A stretch of DNA of 64,000 bases, taken from contig NC_048543.1 of the NCBI RefSeq assembly GCF_902806685.2, positions 9,644,106 through 9,708,105 on the forward strand, given 5' to 3'. This DNA is from Maniola hyperantus. Taxonomy: Eukaryota; Arthropoda; Insecta; Lepidoptera; Nymphalidae. Positions 41,843 through 53,147 of the stretch are shown here, piece by piece; the stretch's first letter is position 1, and each line of letters opens with the position of its first letter. A program made the translations under genes and the position numbers. The notes under the pieces are model-generated. The model ran no database searches, had not been told where the DNA came from, and saw nothing but the letters and a program-made list of their open reading frames with translations.

Positions 41843-44800
41843 ATGTCTCGATATGGCGATTGTAAGGTGTATGTTGGTGATTTGGGTAATAATGCCAGCA
41901 AGCCTGAATTGGAAGATGCATTTTCGTACTACGGCCCGTTGAGAAATGTTTGGGTGGCAAGGAACCCTACTGGCTTTGCTTTCGTTGAATTTGAGGATCC
42001 TCGCGATGCTGAAGACGCGGTAAGTATTTTTATAATTCTGTTTAAATCTATAGACAAAAACGGCAGTTCTAAATGTTTTGATGTCCCTTTCATTAAACAC
42101 CCTGCGGAAAAGGATAGCACTATGTAGACATCTAAGTTTGGTGATCTGATTGTATACATCAGAACTGGCCATATTGATAAGGAAGTGACCTAATGAATAA
42201 TTATGTGCTTAGGATGATTGACCTTTTATCATTCTTGTAGATACGCGGTTTAGATGGACGGACGATATGCGGTCGTCGAGCTCGCGTGGAAATGTCAAAT
42301 GGCGGTCGTGGATACGGGGGCCGTGGGCCTCCACCGCGCTCTCGTCCGCCGCCGCGTCCCTACGACGACCGTTGCTATGATTGTGGTGACCGAGGACACT
42401 ATGCCAGAGACTGTACCCGTCGCCGTCGCCGCAGGTAACAAAGCACTTCTGCTATGCATGATAAATATTTACATGTAATGGAATTAGGGTTGCCACCGTT
42501 TCTTAAATAAATAAATAAATAAATTGCATTTAAATAAAAATTTAAAATCTTTGAAAACAAAGTTTTACAAATCTAATAATATAAAGTGTAGTCTGAAAAC
42601 TTAGTCTCATAACTTTTTGACAAGAAGTATTTCATGAGATTTCATGTATTGCCTATGGTTTTTATTGCAATATTTGCTATTCATGTTCACAATGACTGTT
42701 GCTACTAAAAATTATGGACCGCCTAATAATTTAATATCTAAATTTATAATTTTGCTTTTTAAAATTTATAATTTTAAGTTGTTAATTTTTGTATGTTTAT
42801 GTTAGTTTGTACTCGTATTTTAATTAGTGTAATTGGCTTTATGGCTGTTCTAATTAAATAATAAATAAATAATAATAATAATAATATACATTTTTTAAAT
42901 GTTCATACTGTATAACACAAGGCATGACTATTTAGACACCAAAAAATCACATTTTTTATATTAGTTAATTGACAATGGGTCGAGACAAATATGTAGTTTT
43001 AACCTGTGAGTTTAAATATCAAATGCATCCTAGGTCCATTTTTGTACACTTTTAAAAATCCCAAAATATTCACTAGTATGATATGGTTGGCAACCCTATG
43101 TGGAATCTGGAAAACATACTTTCTCATTTATCCTTTAAAAAATAAGATTCCATGTTTTAATTCCACATAAACGAATGATAACTGTGTTATAGGTTATCAT
43201 TGTCCTGTGCACCGAGACTGAACTCTTCAGTGTCTGCACTTCTTATTGTCTGCGCTACCTAGTGTTCACTTCGCATCGTGTACTCCTCAAATGTTGGCAG
43301 CAACTGTAACTTCGCTCTGCGAACTGCATAACTTCAGCCTACATGCACACTTCACTTAATGAGAAGTAACATTGGGTGTAATGTTTGTACTGCGCATTGC
43401 GACACTTCTGTTGTTATTCCTACGTGCGCTCAGTGAGTTACACAATATTATCCCATATTTCTCTTCAACGCAGACACCTTAGGGTCCATATCCTTAGTTT
43501 TTTGGTATTTCAATTGGACAAAAATGAATATATTGGAAAGTGAACCTATCCAGTCAGACACAGAGGAGATCAAGAAAATTATAAGTGATATTGATTGAAT
43601 AGTGATGATGACTACTAGTCAAATCAGCGACTTTTTATCAAACATAACGCTCGCTTAGTATGAGAGCTTGTATGAAATACATAGATGTGACATCATAAAA
43701 ATTTGATATACTTTTTAGTTAGATTGATAATTTGAAATGGTTAGCAAACTTAAAACTAATAGTAGACGTGGATTTTACGAATATTGGAAGACCCTCTGTT
43801 TAATAATATCAAAGAAATAATTTATTTTTGATATAGACATCATCTCAATTGATAATAATTGATTCACCTTTACAAATAAATTAATTTAATATTTTATCAA
43901 AATATAGCATCTACACTAGATAAAAAAATCTGTTTATTTCTGAAACCTGATTGTTTTAAGTTTATGTAACAAAAGGAAATTGTTACATGTGAATAACTGA
44001 TTTTCCTTCTATAGATAAGGGCTATTTATAGCCTGGATTTTAAATTTCTCTCCAGGCTTTTATAATATAAGTTATAGTAACTGATGTCTAAACATATTTT
44101 GGTTTAGTAATTTTAATCATTTATTTTCTGTAGTGTAGGTGATAACCTCAACTTTAAGTAAATTTTACTTAATAATAAATTCAGTACAAAAGTATTAAAT
44201 TTATTTCAATACCAGCCAAAAATATGTAAATAGGTATAATACAGTGTAAACTTTATAAAACATTGAGTTTCCCAAATTAAACTACTTACTAATATTTGTA
44301 ATATTCCTATATATTACAATAAATGCAACAATACAGCTGCTAAAAAACTTGATCTTAGTTAACAAATCATTAAAAAATGACAGATTCTTTTCTAAGCTGA
44401 CAAAATTATTGTTATGTACATCTAAAAATGTAAAAGTTTAGGTTAACATAATAAATGTATTTCTTACTTATTATATTTACTCATAAGGCTAGATAATTTT
44501 GTATAGTACTGCTGTCGTACTTTTTGCTATAAAACAATCTTAATGTAATTGTAAATAATTATAGAGGATTTCAGTGATAGAGTTCTGAGGTTTACACTGT
44601 ATATAAAAGGTATAATGCATAAATTTTGAGTTCTCACTCGCCATTTTTGCTGTGTTAACTTGACACAGGGCAAAAATGGCGAATGAGTTCTCAAAATGTA
44701 TGTACGTTTTTATTGTAAATGTATATACGTTTTTATTGTATTATAAATAAATTGAATACAATTATAACTTTCCAGCCGCTCCAGGTCTCGCCGCCGCACG

Positions 44801-44929
44801 CGCTCCCGCTCGCCGAGGTCGGGCTCTCGCTCCCGCAGCCGCTCCCGCTCTCGCTCCCGTTCCAAACCAAGATCTATGTCTCGTTCGAGATCCCGTTCGC
44901 CATCCAAGGATTCAAAGAAATCCAATTAG
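41843..44929 (+). CDS. SRSF7/x16-like SR splicing factor, copy 2
   Basis: Coding exons are 41843-42019, 42241-42434 and 44776-44929, of 177, 194 and 154 bp, exactly as in copy 1. The product is 174 residues. It has the same RRM (CKVYVGDL, GFAFVEFE), CCHC knuckle CYDCGDRGHYARDC and RS tail (ending SPSKDSKKSN). It differs from copy 1 at about a dozen residues, for example Tyr4, Thr in RNPTGF, Ile60 and Asn174. Both copies look functional. Intron 1 is only 221 bp here. Intron 2 carries the conserved block at 43170-43445. Reading frames outside this splice pattern are shadows. Confidence 0.94.
43170..43445 (+). promoter_or_regulatory. Conserved intron-2 block, candidate poison exon (copy 2)
   Basis: It matches 35838-36110 of copy 1 in the same intron position. 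The candidate exon 43231-43432 (202 bp) has acceptor AACTCTTCAG and donor CTCA|GTGAGT. Read on from exon 2, it meets TAA after about 26 codons. Confidence 0.55.
44621..44700. mobile_element. Foldback MITE, GTACAAAATGAG family (short)
   Basis: ATTTTGAGTTCTCACTCGCC pairs with GGCGAATGAGTTCTCAAAAT, with ATTTTTGC/GCAAAAAT inside. It lies about 75 bp upstream of the RS exon acceptor of SR copy 2. Confidence 0.75.
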
Positions 44930-45599
44930 TATTTTGTAATTCCAGCATTCAATTTTAACATAATATTATGTAAAATATCAAAAGTATAATTAAAAGTATC
45001 ATTTCAAATACCTACCATCGGGTTTTGCTTTTAATTCCTTCCCGACGGGTTAAGCCGAAAATACGCGTGTCGTGATGCGTGAACAGTATACCAAGTTTCA
45101 AACGTTTAGTATTTGGAAAGAGACGGCACGCCACTCCATTATAATGTATCTCTAACCACGCTAAATATGTATCAAACCGATGTGCGTCCGATGCCTCACG
45201 ACGACAGTACACGTTAGTATATATTTTCGGCTTTATTCCGTTTCCTCTAAAACATCCCCGGGGTGGATACTCTGAAACGCAAGTTCAGTTATATTCCCCC
45301 CTGCGGCGAAGTCCACATGGAGGATTATGTTCGGTTTGACCCGTAGCGAGACCAATAATTATTAATCTATGGTTTGACCTGTATGTATGTCCGATCATAA
45401 CTGAACGGCTCTTACGGCTCGGGATTTTGAAAAATGATACGTCATTATATTCGTCTTGATGGCGAGTGTCATTGGGTAAGTGGTGTTTACGGGGTACTTG
45501 ATGCTTGAGTCAAGCATTTACAGTACCTACGCGGCAGAAAATAATGTACTGATCCTAGAATAATAAATACTAGAGGGGGATTCCAACATCAATGGTACT

Positions 45600-45759
45600 G
45601 ATGTACATACATCGACTTTTAGAAGGAGATAGCGGATTTGTAGAGCATCATACATGTAAAGCATTCTGTCGTTGAGACCGACAAAACGTCATATAGGTAT
45701 GTGTGACAGAGAGAACGCTCTACAAAGCCGAAATGTCATTCTAAAGGCCGATGTATATT
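45600..45759. mobile_element. Foldback MITE (ATGTACATACATCG ends)
   Basis: ATGTACATACATCGACTTTTAG and CTAAAGGCCGATGTATATTT are inverted. The inside also pairs (GTAGAGC/GCTCTAC). Confidence 0.6.
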
Positions 45760-45840
45760 TTATGCCGCGTACTGTACGTGCTTGACGGCGATTGAGTGAT
45801 TGATGCATTTCATCCAAGGATTGATGTGATTTTATATAAG

Positions 45841-45995
45841 GCGTAAAATTAACTCTTCATGTGCCATTTTAAATTTTTGTGTTAAATTTCATGTCAAAAG
45901 TACGATTTTAGCCTTATTTTAAAGGGAAACTGTAATTTTGACATGGACCCATAGTGATAAAATGGCGCGTGAGAGTCATTTTGTACAAACTATAC
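45841..45995. mobile_element. Foldback MITE, GTACAAAATGAG family
   Basis: GGCGTAAAATTAACTCTTCA pairs with TGAGAGTCATTTTGTAC, with the TGACAT/ATGTCA core of the family. Confidence 0.55.
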
Positions 45996-46720
45996 TTTCA
46001 TACTTTTGCTTGACGCGACGCGACGTCTTGTACGATGGCACGGAACCCTTTGTGTGCAAGTCCGACTAGAACTTGACCGATTTTTTCAGTGATGGTTTGA
46101 ATATAAGCACAATTCTATATTCTTATCGGATTGCATTTGGCAATCGGATTAGCGATAAAAAAGCCTGATAATTTTTTTACTAAGCACTTATTTTCCGTTT
46201 TACTTGATATCTATACAAAGCAGGGTAATAAAAAAAGACAAATTATTAAAAACTTATCCATAATTGTTTATTCAATCACTTTTTAATTATATAATTAATT
46301 GAAAATGGCGACATTCCGTTGAGTTAAAACATACATCATTATTGTAATTTTTGGGTCATTACTGATACTCGTAGTTTTATTCATAAATTGGCAAATGGCA
46401 TACAATTTTTGTAAACTAAGTTTATCATTGAGATCATATTGATTATTACCACTACTCATAACTCAATCGCAATCAACCTGATATACTCAATCAAAATAAT
46501 AGATTAATAACACCTATTATATTATATACATACATAATGTAATAATACCTATCGAAGTAAATACAAAAATAACTTCCAATTTAATCTCACTTAAATAATC
46601 TTTAACTTATATACTTTTTAAAAATCTATATACTTACTATGTTACATATTATTATTAAAGCAAAATTTATCAATAAGTATATATCAAGAAAGTTATGAAT
46701 ACCAAACATTTTTTATCATT

Positions 46721-47134
46721 AGGGTTCCGTACCTCAAAAGGAAAAACGGAACCCTTATAGAATCCCTTACTTCTCTGTCTGTCAAGAAACCTACAGGGGA
46801 CTTTCCGTTGACGAGTCATGAAATTTGGCAGATAGGTAGGTCTTATAGCAGACATTTAGGGAAAAATCTGAAAACCGTGAATTTGTGGTTACATGACACA
46901 AAAAAAATTAAATTGTTGTCACTAACAAATATTGCTATTTTCAACTTTCAAAGTAAGATTACTATACCAAGTGGGGTATCATAATGAAAGGGCTTTATTT
47001 GAACATTCTAAAACAGATTTTTATTTATTTTTAGGCACAATAGTTTTTGATTTATCGTGCAAAATGTCGATAAAATACGATTGTAGTACGGAACCCTCAG
47101 TGCGCGAGTCTGACTCGTACTTGGCCGGTTTTTT
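46721..47134 (+). repeat. Interspersed repeat, GGGTTCCGTA family, full length
   Basis: It runs from AGGGTTCCGTACCTCAAAAG to GACTCGTACTTGGCCGG, about 414 bp, colinear with the copy at 15412. Confidence 0.85.
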
Positions 47135-47692
47135 AAATATTAACATTGGTATCCTATGTTCAAGAATCAATCTGTACATCTTTCTTTAAACATCTTTGTC
47201 GTTCACTTTAATCCGGAATTTAATTACATATTTAAATAATGAGGTAACCCTTTAGGGAACATTCATTCAAAATTACAAACAATGCAAACTGCAGCATAAA
47301 AAAAATTATAAGTACCTACATCCTACCCTTAGATGCTAATAATAATTCTTAACATTTTTCTTGTTCATCCCTGGTCATTGAGACAATTTAAAAAGACTAA
47401 AATATATTTAAAAATATAGGACCCTCACTTCGATAAATGATAGACCCTAATCACAAATCATAATAGAACATAAATTAGATATTTACAAAATGTGTCTTTC
47501 TCTTGTACTAATTATATTTATTCTCTTATTTTAGAAAAATCTAGGACTGTAGTAGTTTTAGTATGCTTAATACTGGGTAAATCCCAGTTGTTCAAGATCT
47601 ACTTGACATCATCGGACAAAATGAGACAATTTTGTCCTGATTTGTTCCATAGTACAATAGAGATTTTACTTTCTTTAATTGGTCTATAGAAA

Positions 47693-47812
47693 AAACTAAT
47701 TTTTTCGTGGTGGAATGTCATCAGGATCATTTTTAGGGTTACCGAAGGGTGCCAAAAATGCTAAAAATGGTCCTGATGACATTCTGCCACGAAAAAAGAA
47801 AAGTTTGTTATG
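47693..47812. mobile_element. Foldback element
   Basis: Inverted arms TTTTTTCGTGGTGGAATGTC (with ATCAGGATCATTTTTAG) and CTAAAAATGGTCCTGATGAC (with ATTCTGCCACGAAAAAAG), each about 45 bp. Confidence 0.7.
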
Positions 47813-47882
47813 ACGTCAAAGAAAAGCAAGTTCGAGGTGAAATGCTAGTATGTAGTTCTATGGAACAAATTAGGATGAAATT

Positions 47883-48036
47883 GGGGCCGATTCTCTTGTG
47901 CACAATCTCTAAACTAAAGTAACGGGTCTAAATCTAGTGCTATCCTTTTCCGCAACCAACATTATGAAAGGGATAGCAATAGATTTAAACGTGCCATTTT
48001 AGTTTAGTTTAGAGATTGTGTACAAGAGCATTAGCC
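47883..48036. mobile_element. Foldback MITE, TACACAATCTCTAAACTAA family, full copy
   Basis: The ends GGGGCCGATTCTCTTGTGCA and TGTACAAGAGCATTAGCC are inverted. Inner arms CAATCTCTAAACTAAA and TTTAGTTTAGAGATTG flank a core with GAAAGGGATAGCAATAG. Confidence 0.8.
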
Positions 48037-48479
48037 ACATGGTCTCATTTTGTCCGTTGACTTCAAGTTCTATGGAACAAATGGGACTTATCCCTTATTA
48101 CTTCCTTTTAAATTAGTACCTAAGTCTTTATGATATTGCACAAATTGCACTCCCTTTCTTGTTGCAGCTTATTTTGGCTGAGACCTATCAATGTAGTTAA
48201 GAAATTCAACAGAATTGGTACCATTGTATTACCTAATGTAAAATGTTTTTTACTATACAAACATAAAATTTGTGTGTTATATATATTATAATCTTTTTAT
48301 ATTATTTAATAACTGATCTATCTATTGCAACGACATTTGGGCTAATATAAATAAATTATAGTATAAAATCTATTGTTTTAAATATATTAATACAAATCAA
48401 CACTGTTTTATCAACTTACAACTATATTTTGTACATATTTTGACCCATAAAATTACACACTTGAAAATCTAAATATATA

Positions 48480-48690
48480 GAAAAGGTGACAGACTGACTG
48501 ACTGTATCAATGCACAGCTTAAACTACTGGACGGATCGGGCTGAAATTTGGCATGCAGATAGCTATTGTGACGTAGGCATCTGCTAATAAGAAAGGATTT
48601 TTGAAAATTCAACCTCTAAGGGGGGTGAAATAGGGCTTTGAAATTTGTGCAGTTCACGCGGGCGAAATCGCGAGCATAACCTAGTCAGTA
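48480..48690 (-). repeat. Interspersed repeat, CCCTTAGGGGTTGAATTTTC family (reverse)
   Basis: It holds ACGGATCGGGCTGAAATTTG, GCATGCAGATAGCTATTGTG and CAACCTCTAAGGGGGGTGAA, the inverse of the 62700-62945 copy. Confidence 0.75.
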
Positions 48691-49147
48691 ATAAAATATT
48701 ATAACACATTGCTTATCTCAACATTACGAATACATAATTTAAATATAAATGGTGTCATGAGCTACAAATATAACATGGAGACTTGTGAAGAATACCTACA
48801 CAGATACAAGAAAAAAGTGTTCTTATTACAAGAACAATATTTTAAATAAATACTTTTGCTCAACTTTTCATACAAAATGTACCTACACAATTTATTTTGT
48901 AATGTGGCTAGACTTATGAGAATATTTTAGTATTGTAAAAACCAATAAAGGTAACAGATAGTTTTAATAAGCTTTACCAAAAAATATCACATATTCCCGA
49001 AGACACAAATACGCTATCTATGTGAACTCACCTTTATGTCATGGCAATTAGATTGCAAACCTACCTAAAGAGCTTCACTGGAAGAATTGATATTGATTTG
49101 TGCCAATGACTTCAAAATCCAATTGTAGCCTTTTTTATAATGACTAG

Positions 49148-49565
49148 TTGGTCTAAGATCCCGCTATAGAATGACCTTCACCGAGGTGGTTAATGGATGA
49201 AACCTATTTTATATTCAATTTAATATGTCAATAAATATATTGCATATGGGTTGCCTAGAAAATTTCAGTCCACTATATGAGTAATTAATAATTTTAAATT
49301 TTTTTTTTTTTAATCCATTTACCGGTTTGTTTAATTGACAAATTCCATACCAATCGAAAGTAAGAAGCCCATAGAATATGCAAATGTTGGGTTAATGAAA
49401 TGATTAAAAAAATCTTTTTTTTATTATTAATTAATCATCCTGGACTGAAATTTTTTAGGCAACCTATTAGCAATATATTTATTGACATATTAAATTGAAT
49501 ATAAAATACGTTTCATCCATTAACCAGCTCGGTGAAAGTCGTTCTATAGCGGGATCCTATACTAA
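49148..49565. mobile_element. Large foldback element, ~420 bp, just downstream of the PI3K stop
   Basis: Two arms of about 120 bp (49148-49270 and 49440-49565), such as GGTTAATGGATGAAACCTAT and ACGTTTCATCCATTAACCAG, pair at high identity around a spacer of about 170 bp. The right arm starts only 22 bp from the PI3K stop codon, so it must lie in the 3' UTR of that gene. Confidence 0.8.
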
Positions 49566-49587
49566 GTGTAGTCTTGGGCAGCACTCT

Positions 49588-52500
49588 TCACACATTATTA
49601 TGTGCATGGAAGGTGTTTTCCATGCTTGCATTGAGATGTGACTGTGTTTCGTGATGATAATCCTGTTGCTGACGAACGTCAGTTGGCTGGACTTCGTAAC
49701 CTTTCTTGTCTGGTTTTTTCACTAAATGTGCATTAACAGGGTACTTTAGGGCAGTTCTCAACTGTTCATTGTGTTCCTCCAATGAGTTCACAGCATAATG
49801 TAAAACAAGCTCATCCAAAGTTCTGTAAAAAGAGAAAGTTTAAATTAAGGGTGTATTCCATTATAAACAATATCTGTCCCGGCTGTACTCACGTGTTAAG
49901 TCGACGTTAGCCCGACTAACTACAGTGTTAAGGTTAGCGATTGAACCAAAGTGCGTGAAAAATTTATACACGAAGTTTTATTTTAATTTTTATACTATTT
50001 GAAAATACGTCCTGATGAAGATAATTTTGTTCAGAAGACTTTCTTTGATCACGTATATATATTAATTTGTATATATAGGTACATTCACTCACATCAAAGT
50101 GAAGCTGAGCTAATCAGCTAATCATATAAATAATGTTGAAAAGATACTCACTTGTAAATATTATAAGGTTCTGCAAATCCATAACCTCTATCAGTCTCAA
50201 AAATTATACAATGATATACCATATTGTTACAACAAATTGACAGTGCACGTTGGCCTGTCGAATTTGGCCGAATCAAAAATGTGCCTTGTGGTTTGCCTTC
50301 TAAAAGCTCCTCAGCTCTGGTGCGTGTACAGTCATCCACCATCCAGGTTTTCATTTCACGATGTGCATACAGCTCCTCAAGTTTATGGATATTGTCATCT
50401 TCCAAGGCCTGAAGGTATTCTTCTGTCTTGCTTCGCCTCTGTAACCATCTGTAAAGAAAAGATTCAAGGTATAACACGTTAGGGTCCTATAAAGAGCAAT
50501 TTTAACATGGATTGTTGGTGAAAATGCAATTAATGTGGCTAAATCTATTGTACTCAAATCTCTTAAACTATATTGATAGAAATAAATGTAGTGCCATCTT
50601 TTCCTCAGGGAGTATTATGAAAGGGATAGCGATATATTCAGACATTTTAGTTTAGTTTGGAGACTGTGTGACAGAATTACTTAGTCACATCAAAAAAAAA
50701 AAATTTAGCTATGTTAATCATATGCCATTCCGCTTTCCCCTCTAACTAAACGTAAATCTTGTGCTAGGAGTGGGTACAACAATGGTGCACTGTTGAGAGA
50801 TTGAGGATTTCGTGTGTTGTCAGGGTTTCAATACAATGATAAGAGACTATTGAATAATGAAAAAGAAATATTGATCTTACCCTTTGAATCGGTTTTTTAT
50901 TGTGTAAAGATAAATTATCTCAGACTTTAATTTTGTTATTTCTCTTTCAAGTAATAGATTAGACTCAACTGTCTTCTTCAACCTTTGATCCAATTGCACT
51001 ATTGCTAGTTTAAAGTTGTTGACTTGTATCATAAGCAACCTATTGTTTTCTATTAGATCATTTTTTTCATGAGGTTGAGCTTTTGACTGCATCTCAATTT
51101 GGGTTTTGATGTGTTTATCACACACTATTATAGTTTCATTAAAACTGTCAAGGGCTTGTCTCATAAGTTTGACCTCTTCTCTTAGCCTCATATATTTATC
51201 TGATCGTTCATCGTAATCTCTAGTTTTTAGTACAAATTCCTTATGAATTTCCTTGTATCGAGTTTCTAGAGTTTCGTCGTTAATGTTTTCCCCACCTTCA
51301 TTTTCTTGATGCCTAGATAGGGGGTACACGAGTTTAATGTCGAGACTGCTGTTGCAGTGTGCCAGCGAGTACTCTCTGTAGAACCTAACAAGATCAACAA
51401 TGGAGCTGAATTCAAAAGGCTCACAGAATCCATAGCGCCCATTTTGATTATAGATTTTTATCAACTTGTTAGTGCCCCCTTTCCTGACTGTTAATGTGTA
51501 ACCACTGTCTTTGTTGGATGCATTGCGAACCAGAAAGGTCCCATCACATGTGTCACGGAGTTTTTCATTGGCTTCATCACTGTAACAATAGAATTGAGCA
51601 TTGATTAATCAAAAGTTAAAATGATGATATCAACTTATACAATTCTTACGTCAAATTTTCAAGTATGTCATTATAAAATATATGATATAAGTAATATAAT
51701 GTTGGATGGTGCAATATTGAAAATAGCAGCCTAACCCAAAAAACTTAAACAAGTGTTTAATGCATGTTTATTTTAAACCTGACCAATTCCCTACACAAAA
51801 ACTAAAAAAATGAGAATTTTAGCCAGTCATCAGTATGTTACAATTTGTTATATTTTTTTGGAGTAAGGTAGAAACATAAACGTTAAAAACATAAACTTAT
51901 TAAGGAACTACCTACATCTTTTCACTTTATAATTTGAGTTCTGCAATATTCTAATCATTTTATTTACAAGTCACTACAATAAATAAGGAACTAAAATTTT
52001 CTAAAAAACTTGTCATTATATCTTGCTAAATACTAAGAAAAAAAAATAGAGAGATACATTAGAGCTAGCGCGCACTACGGTACGGCAAGTTGTGGTTCGT
52101 TTTAAAACCTGTAAATTTGAAATTAAATCTATCAAAATCTGGTGTGGATTTAATTCTGCAGTGCGTGCGATTTTGCAGAGAAAAACCTACGGAAATTTAC
52201 CATTGTACGCGCTAGCTCTTAACCACCTGGACACCGATAGTATATTTTTTAATCCCAGAGACCAAACTGACAGCTAGAAATGTAAAACTTAATAAATTTT
52301 TTTCAATAGTATGTAAAACTCATAAATTGAGAATCAGCCCATACTTATTTCACAAGACACAGACAACACACGAAACATCATTTCGGTCTCCGGGATAAAA
52401 ATGAACTTTAGGGACTAAATTACCTACACTAACGAGAGGAATAATAAATTAAGCAATTATCACATTTAATTGTATATACAAAATGGTTTTGCATTAAAAA

Positions 52501-52688
52501 TTATATTTTTAGTCTTATAAGATTAAGGTTCAAAGTCAATAAGATTTTGAACCGGACGAAATGATAATAATGCCGATAAATAAAATACTTAGCAAGAAAC
52601 TATCTTACCGAGTAATATCACCCCAATACCATTCGGCGTTTTCTAAACTATCTTCTGCAGATTGCTGAGGAACTCCTATTTCTACCAT
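49588..52688 (-). CDS. Pi3K21B: PI3-kinase class IA regulatory subunit (p60 type), complete
   Basis: Exons 52609-52688, 50881-51579, 50152-50448 and 49588-49822 join in phase to 436 residues. The protein holds the p110 catalytic subunit inactive and recruits it to phosphotyrosine sites of insulin-type receptors. The nSH2 domain (~18-115) starts AEWYWGDITRDEANEKLRD with the phosphotyrosine pocket FLVRNAS. The charged coiled-coil iSH2 (~125-285) contains YKEIHKEFVLKTRDYDERSD. The cSH2 (~292-390) starts TWMVDDCTRTRAEELL and has FLIRPNS. There are no SH3 or BH domains, as in insect p60 and vertebrate p55/p50. The start codon shares a 175-bp gap with the divergent gene at 52864. Confidence 0.96.
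50566..50675. mobile_element. Foldback MITE, TACACAATCTCTAAACTAA family (worn, in PI3K intron)
   Basis: It keeps GGGAGTATTATGAAAGGGATAGC and TTTAGTTTAGTTTGGAGAC. It lies between exons 50152-50448 and 50881-51579. Confidence 0.6.
50738..50795 (-). repeat. SINE body fragment in PI3K intron
   Basis: CTCTAACTAAACGTAAATCT and GTGCTAGGAGTGGGTACAAC match the SINE at 21411-21545. Confidence 0.5.
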
Positions 52689-52863
52689 TATAACTCACAG
52701 TTAGGATACGCTAGATATACGAATTTTTAATTAGGTTCATAAATCCTATAAAATCGGCAGGTATTGGCCACTTCCGCTTGATTGAGGTTACGAGACAGCT
52801 ATATCATGTAAGGTTTAAAAATACAAATAATAATCCTCCAAACTTCATGTTAACAATAGAAAC
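52689..52863. promoter_or_regulatory. Putative bidirectional promoter
   Basis: Only 175 bp separate the start codon of the PI3K adaptor (-) from that of the small gene (+). Both promoters and 5' UTRs would have to overlap here. No TATA box is obvious, as is usual for housekeeping promoters. Confidence 0.5.
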
Positions 52864-53112
52864 ATGAGTAAAGAAGACAAGCCGAAAACCCTAGAACCAT
52901 CACTAATCACTATCCCAAATTACCACAAAATCTGGGTTTACAATTCACAAAGGAATGGGCCTGCTATGGCTGACAAGCAAGCAGACAAAGTTGTTTCTCT
53001 TTCTATGAACATCCTAGGATCACAATTGTTGGACATATTTTATACTGATAATAAACAACTGTTACAGAAATCGTCACTCAACATTAATTGCAATATTATG
53101 TATTTGAATTAA
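52864..53112 (+). CDS. Unknown 82-residue protein
   Basis: An uninterrupted frame from ATG (context AACATGAG) to TAA, with ordinary composition (MSKEDKPKTLEPSLITIPNY at the start). A helix-like SLSMNILGSQLLDIFY stretch lies near residues 47-62. It has no signal peptide or membrane segment. I do not recognise the family. The divergent position 175 bp from the PI3K start supports a real gene. A transposon (53148) has landed 36 bp past the stop, probably in its 3' UTR. Confidence 0.55.
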   Translation: MSKEDKPKTLEPSLITIPNYHKIWVYNSQRNGPAMADKQADKVVSLSMNILGSQLLDIFYTDNKQLLQKSSLNINCNIMYLN

Positions 53113-53147
53113 TTTTAAAAGAAAATTGGAATCAAAGGAATCTAAAT

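Larger units (their letters stand above)
44930..49587. other. Gene-free stretch between SR copy 2 and the PI3K gene
   Basis: 4.7 kb with no gene that I can support. It holds foldback elements (45600-45759, 45841-45995, 47693-47812, 47883-48036, 49148-49565), a full GGGTTCCGTA repeat (46721-47134), a GGAACCC-end scrap (about 46010-46086) and a CCCTTAGGGGTTG repeat (48480-48690, reverse). Confidence 0.6.

Noticed and set aside
42254..42478. 74-codon ORF MDGRYAVVELAWKCQ
   Set aside because: Wrong frame of the zinc-knuckle exon of SR copy 2. The spliced frame matches copy 1.
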